Shown: piece by piece, positions 60,334-64,000 of the stretch | Numbering within the stretch: position 1 is the stretch's first letter | Layout of the letters: each line of letters opens with the position of its first letter | NCBI GenBank assembly: GCA_965140355.1 | Contig: OZ223192.1 | Span: 62,001 to 126,000 of the forward strand | Origin: Acetobacterium sp965140355 | GTDB lineage: Bacteria > Bacillota > Clostridia > Eubacteriales > Eubacteriaceae | Direction of reading: 5' to 3' | Length of the DNA: 64,000 nt | The notes under the pieces: generated by a model | Seen by the model: the letters and a program-made list of their open reading frames with translations, nothing else | The model's database searches: none | Told to the model about the DNA's origin: nothing | Made by a program: the position numbers and the translations under genes

Positions 60334-62196
60334 ATGAAAATTTGGAAAAAGTGTCTGGTTCATCTGCTGATGGTGGTTATGGTATTGGGATTTTGGGGAT
60401 CAACAGTTCTGGGGGCAACGCTAAACGACGATCAGACGATTACCCTTAAAATTATTCATACGAATGATACCCATTCTCGTTATACCTATAGTGTAAAAAA
60501 TAATACGCTTGGTTATGCAAAACTAAAAACCATTATAAATCAGGAAAATCCCGACTTAATAGTCGATGCTGGCGATATTTTTCATGGTCAATCTTTTGCC
60601 ACCATTGAAACCGGCGGCAGTATCGCAGAACTTATGGCAGCGGTTGGATATGATGCGATTGCGCCGGGAAATCATGACTTTAATTATGGCAGTCAGCGGC
60701 TACTAGAATTAGGAACCATGGCTAATACCAAAATTCTGGGAAATAATGTTGTGAATTCTGATTCGGGAACGGCGTTTTTCCATGATGAATATTTAATTAA
60801 AACCATTGATGTGGGAGGTGAAACGGTTAAAATAGGGGTGTTTGGTTTAATCAGCCCGGATATATATTCGGATACAGCGCCATCTAATGTCGCCGGATTG
60901 TCTTTCGGCAGCCGGGAACAGACAATTGCCGTCGCACGGCAAGCGGTTGCGGCGCTGAAAGCCCAAGATTGTGATGTGATCGTGGCTTTGACACATATTG
61001 GTGATTCAGATAATGGAACCCTCATGCGTAGTGATGCCATTGCTTTAGGGGCACCGGGAATTGACGTCATTGTGGATGGTCACACCCACGATGTTGAAAA
61101 TCGCGAGGTTAATGGAACTCTAATTGTCCAAACCGGATGTTTTTATAGTGCTGTGGGTGAGGTTGAAATCACATTGGAAAAAAATGCCGGTTTATTGACG
61201 CACACTGAAAATCAGGAAAAAACATCTTCGGACCAAACAACGATGGCGGAAGCTGGAACCGAAGAAAGTGTTGCCGAACCGGATGGTACGACTATTGAAG
61301 CGGATGTAACGCCAACAAATTATACCATAACGAGTAAATCAGAATCCCTGACGACGGTCGCTCAAGCGACTGATGAGCTGATTCCGGCTGATCCGGCAGT
61401 CACAGCCTTAATTGCCGAAATTGAGGCTAGAGAAGAACCGATTAAAAAAGAAGTAGTGGGAAATACACCGGTGAAATTGGGCGGAAATACCGACAATATA
61501 TGGAAAGATGTCCGATTGGGTGAAATAAATTTAGGCCGTGTCTTAGCTGATAGCTATCGTTTTGAAACCAATGCTGATATTGCGGTTGAAAATGCGGGTG
61601 GAATTCGGGCTGAAATTCCTGCCGGAGATATTAATAAAGGTCAGGTTATTGATGTGTTACCATTCGGAAATTATCTTGTAACCAAAAAAATTTCCGGGGC
61701 TGAAATAAAAACGATGTTGGAAACAAGTATTGAAATTGGGGTAACAAATCAAATTGCAAATGATAGTAATAATAACGCATGGCCCAGCAACAGCGGTAGT
61801 TACCTACAGTGGAGTGGTGTAACGGCACAATATGATTTATCAAAACCAAAAGGTGAACGGGTTTTCGCTGCTAAAGTCGGTGTTGCCGAGCTAAACCCTG
61901 AGCAGTTATATACTTTTGCTTGTAATAATTATCTAGCGACTAACAGTAATTATCCGGCTTTGGCCAATGCCAGTACCATTAGTGAATATGCGGCTTGTGA
62001 TGAAGCCTTTATTAGTTATCTGCAGACGGCTGGCAATGAGCGCTTTATGAGCGCTGTTAATAATCCCAATGTTACTCCCGGGACAGCACCAATTGTTGCC
62101 CCAGTCGGACAAAAACAATCGGCTAATAATCCCAAAACTGGCACACGATTGTGGTGGGATTACCTTCTTCAATGGTTGCAATCAGTGGTTGCTTAA
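60334..62196 (+). CDS. Secreted 5'-nucleotidase / 2',3'-cyclic-nucleotide phosphodiesterase family protein
   Basis: A 620-residue extracellular metallophosphoesterase. Signal peptide 1-28 (cut after VLGA). Metal motifs IIHTNDTHSRY, DAGDIFHGQ, APGNHDFNYG and VDGHTHD. A linker of about 80 residues rich in Thr, Glu and Ala leads to the 5'-nucleotidase C domain (ENAGGIRAEIPAGDI). The end has NPKTG (599-603) and a short hydrophobic tail, like a variant sortase signal, but lacks a basic end. Likely salvages phosphate or nucleosides outside the cell. Confidence 0.92.
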   Translation: MKIWKKCLVHLLMVVMVLGFWGSTVLGATLNDDQTITLKIIHTNDTHSRYTYSVKNNTLGYAKLKTIINQENPDLIVDAGDIFHGQSFATIETGGSIAELMAAVGYDAIAPGNHDFNYGSQRLLELGTMANTKILGNNVVNSDSGTAFFHDEYLIKTIDVGGETVKIGVFGLISPDIYSDTAPSNVAGLSFGSREQTIAVARQAVAALKAQDCDVIVALTHIGDSDNGTLMRSDAIALGAPGIDVIVDGHTHDVENREVNGTLIVQTGCFYSAVGEVEITLEKNAGLLTHTENQEKTSSDQTTMAEAGTEESVAEPDGTTIEADVTPTNYTITSKSESLTTVAQATDELIPADPAVTALIAEIEAREEPIKKEVVGNTPVKLGGNTDNIWKDVRLGEINLGRVLADSYRFETNADIAVENAGGIRAEIPAGDINKGQVIDVLPFGNYLVTKKISGAEIKTMLETSIEIGVTNQIANDSNNNAWPSNSGSYLQWSGVTAQYDLSKPKGERVFAAKVGVAELNPEQLYTFACNNYLATNSNYPALANASTISEYAACDEAFISYLQTAGNERFMSAVNNPNVTPGTAPIVAPVGQKQSANNPKTGTRLWWDYLLQWLQSVVA

Positions 62197-62268
62197 ACTA
62201 ATCGACAACTGATAAGATAATTTTTGTTTTTATGGCAGCTTGATTGTTTTGCTAAAGGAGGGAGTCGC

Positions 62269-62721
62269 ATCAAAAAAAATCTTCAAGAAATGATGGAGCA
62301 AGCGATTATAATCGCTAAACAAGGTGAAGCAAAAGGCGAAGTGCCAATTGGCGCGTTGGCGGTTTGTCAGGGTGAAATTATTGCCAGGGCCCATAATCAG
62401 AAAGAGACTTTGGCTGATCCGACGGCTCATGCGGAAATGCTGGTGATTCGGGAAGCAGCTAAAAAACTAGGCCGATGGCGGTTGGATGACTGTCAGCTTT
62501 TTGTTACGGCGGAACCTTGCGTGATGTGTATGGGCGCAATCATTCAGGCGCGAATTCCATTTTTGGTATATGGGGCCACCGAGAAAAAGTTTGGCGGGGT
62601 GGAATCGACGGCTTACCTGTGTCAACATCCGATGTTGCCAAAACAGATGGAGATTTATGCCGGAATTTGTGAACAACAATGTGAGGTGCTGCTGAAAAAT
62701 TTTTTTAGCAGCAAGCGATAA
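62269..62721 (+). CDS. tadA: tRNA-specific adenosine deaminase
   Basis: A 150-residue zinc deaminase that makes inosine at the wobble base of tRNA-Arg. It has GEVPIGALAV, the catalytic AHAEM and AEPCVMCMGA. Start: a strong AAAGGAGGG (62254-62262) points to ATC at 62269, giving the usual N-terminal length (then KKNLQEMMEQAIIIAK). The first in-frame ATG (62290) has no ribosome site and would trim the first helix. An upstream TTG (62224) lies before the ribosome site. So initiation seems to use ATC, unless the base is an error. Confidence 0.9.
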   Translation: MKKNLQEMMEQAIIIAKQGEAKGEVPIGALAVCQGEIIARAHNQKETLADPTAHAEMLVIREAAKKLGRWRLDDCQLFVTAEPCVMCMGAIIQARIPFLVYGATEKKFGGVESTAYLCQHPMLPKQMEIYAGICEQQCEVLLKNFFSSKR

Positions 62722-62904
62722 TAAAAAAAGCATTCGTGCTTCGATTAACTCAGACTTTTTAGAATCCCTGATTTAAAAGATTGAGGCCTAAAAAGACTTG
62801 TGATAAAATGCTTTTACTATAGAAATAAGGGTGTTTTAAATGAAAATAAAATATAAACATTTATATGAATGTTAAATGTTTGGGGAAAAAGATTGGAGAA
62901 AAAG

Positions 62905-64000
62905 ATGAATGAAAAATCGAAAGTTTATTTTACAACGCTTCGGACTACCGGTTCAAACAATATCTTAAAAAAATTGGAAAAATTGGTTGTTGCAGCAGGA
63001 ATGACGGCTATTGATTTTGAAAATAAATTTGCCGCCATTAAGATCCATCTGGGAGAACCGGGAAATCTGGCTTATTTACGACCCAATTATGCCAAAGTAG
63101 TTGTTGATATGATCAAAGCAAACGGCGGAAAACCGTTTCTTACCGATTGTAATACCCTTTACGTGGGACGGCGAAAAAATGCCCTGGAACATCTGGATGC
63201 GGCTTATGAAAATGGCTACAATCCCTTTGTGACCGGATGCCATGTGATTATCGGGGATGGTTTGAAAGGGACGGATGATATTGAGGTGCCATTAGATGGC
63301 GGTGAATGTATCAAAACCGCTAAAATCGGTCGGGCGATGATGGATGCCGATATTTTTATTTCGATGACCCATTTTAAAGGCCATGAAAGCACCGGTTTTG
63401 GGGGAGTTCTCAAAAATATTGGAATGGGATGTGGATCACGTCGCGGTAAAATGGAAATGCATTCTTCCGGCAAGCCGTTTGTAAAAGAAAATAAATGCCG
63501 GAGTTGTAAAATATGTGAAAAAAGCTGCGCCTTTAATGCTATTTCTTATCATCAAGAAAATGGCAAGGCCGCCATTGATGATACTGTTTGTGTTGGGTGT
63601 GGCCGTTGCATGGGCGTTTGCCCCTTTGACGCAATTTCACCAAAATATGATGAAAGCAATGATATACTCAACAAAAAAATTGCCGAATATACTAAGGCCG
63701 TTGTCAGCGGTCGCCCTCAATTCCATATTAGCTTTGTGATTGATGTATCACCAAATTGTGATTGTCATGTTGAAAATGATTTGCCAATTATTCAGGATGT
63801 TGGAATTTTTGCTTCTATCGATCCGATTGCTTTGGATATAGCGTGCGCTGATGCCTGTAATCGAGCACCGATTATTAGTGGCAGCTATGTTGATGACCAA
63901 ATTCACGAACATCATGTTGAAGATCCTGAGAACAAAGATTTATTTACCTTGACGCATCCGGAAACAAACTGGCAGGTTGCTATTGATCACGGGGTCAAAT
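62905..64000 (+). CDS. DUF362 domain protein with 2x[4Fe-4S] ferredoxin domain (partial)
   Basis: The first 365 codons, cut by the window end. The DUF362 domain (KVYFTTLRTTGSNNILKKLE, IKIHLGEPGNLAYLRP, FLTDCNTLYVGRRKNA, MTHFKGHESTGFGGVLKNIGMG-type block) is interrupted near 200-250 by a bacterial ferredoxin with CRSCKICEKSC and CVGCGRCMGVC, followed by more DUF362. Common in acetogens and other anaerobes; role unknown, probably redox. GATTGGAGAAAAAG precedes the ATG. The 183-bp gap before it shows no clear promoter. Confidence 0.9.
   Translation, partial: MNEKSKVYFTTLRTTGSNNILKKLEKLVVAAGMTAIDFENKFAAIKIHLGEPGNLAYLRPNYAKVVVDMIKANGGKPFLTDCNTLYVGRRKNALEHLDAAYENGYNPFVTGCHVIIGDGLKGTDDIEVPLDGGECIKTAKIGRAMMDADIFISMTHFKGHESTGFGGVLKNIGMGCGSRRGKMEMHSSGKPFVKENKCRSCKICEKSCAFNAISYHQENGKAAIDDTVCVGCGRCMGVCPFDAISPKYDESNDILNKKIAEYTKAVVSGRPQFHISFVIDVSPNCDCHVENDLPIIQDVGIFASIDPIALDIACADACNRAPIISGSYVDDQIHEHHVEDPENKDLFTLTHPETNWQVAIDHGVK

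Noticed and set aside
62726..62752. Small hairpin AAGCA-ttcg-TGCTT after tadA as terminator
   Set aside because: On the plus strand no T-run follows; it would work only on the minus strand, where no gene ends here.

Overview
The window reads as chromosome of a low-GC, strictly anaerobic member of the Clostridia. Most genes carry strong AGGAGG-type ribosome sites, many start with TTG or GTG, and nearly every unit ends in a hairpin plus T-run. The SCIFF peptide with its radical SAM maturase, a PduL-type phosphotransacetylase beside recN, pyruvate phosphate dikinase with a CcpN-type regulator, a two-gene SufCB system and a ferredoxin-type DUF362 protein suit an acetogen of the Acetobacterium/Eubacterium group. 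That placement is inference from gene content; no rRNA gene is present to confirm it.

Layout. 1-15.5 kb (all +) is a dense housekeeping block: SCIFF peptide and maturase, rho (with a duplicated RNA-binding domain), rpmE, prmC, efp, a zinc-ribbon protein, an Asp23 protein, nusB, a Kae1/TsaD-like paralogue, xseA-xseB-ispA-tlyA-nadK-argR-recN, then a phosphotransacetylase and lgt. 15.5-22.2 kb is looser: comM (-), an EamA exporter, an MFS permease (-), a gene-poor 1.1 kb stretch with stacked hairpins, and a TetR gene divergent from a DUF6530-like/GIY-YIG pair with a 25-bp palindromic operator. 22.3-29.7 kb is arginine synthesis: argGH divergent from argCJBD, with back-to-back promoters and candidate ArgR boxes. 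29.8-34.0 kb holds two divergent two-component systems.

34.1-41.8 kb carries trmL, a YbhN-like membrane protein, two-subunit fumarase, an aminotransferase, a LacI regulator, a lipoate ligase and a TraB-family protein. 41.9-45.5 kb has a polar amino-acid ABC importer and a PHP histidinol-phosphatase; 45.5-50.3 kb has comEA and the ccpN-ppsR-ppdK unit, followed by a 190-nt structured RNA resembling 6S RNA. After galE comes a sulfur/persulfide unit on the minus strand (CoA-disulfide reductase, rhodanese domain, ArsR repressor) in which the rhodanese domain lies in the -1 frame after an A9 run. The last 10 kb holds sufC-sufB, a split ThrE exporter coupled to coaBC, a pantothenate-type ECF S component, yqeC, a secreted 5'-nucleotidase, tadA (whose best start is a non-canonical ATC) and a DUF362 ferredoxin gene cut by the window edge.

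The points most worth a second look are the frameshifted CoA-disulfide reductase/rhodanese gene with its 24-bp operator, the 6S-like RNA behind ppdK, the tandem OB domains in Rho, the ATC start of tadA, the structured gene-poor stretch at 19.3-20.5 kb, and the TetR-controlled DUF6530/GIY-YIG pair. I saw no tRNA, rRNA, CRISPR array, insertion sequence or prophage.
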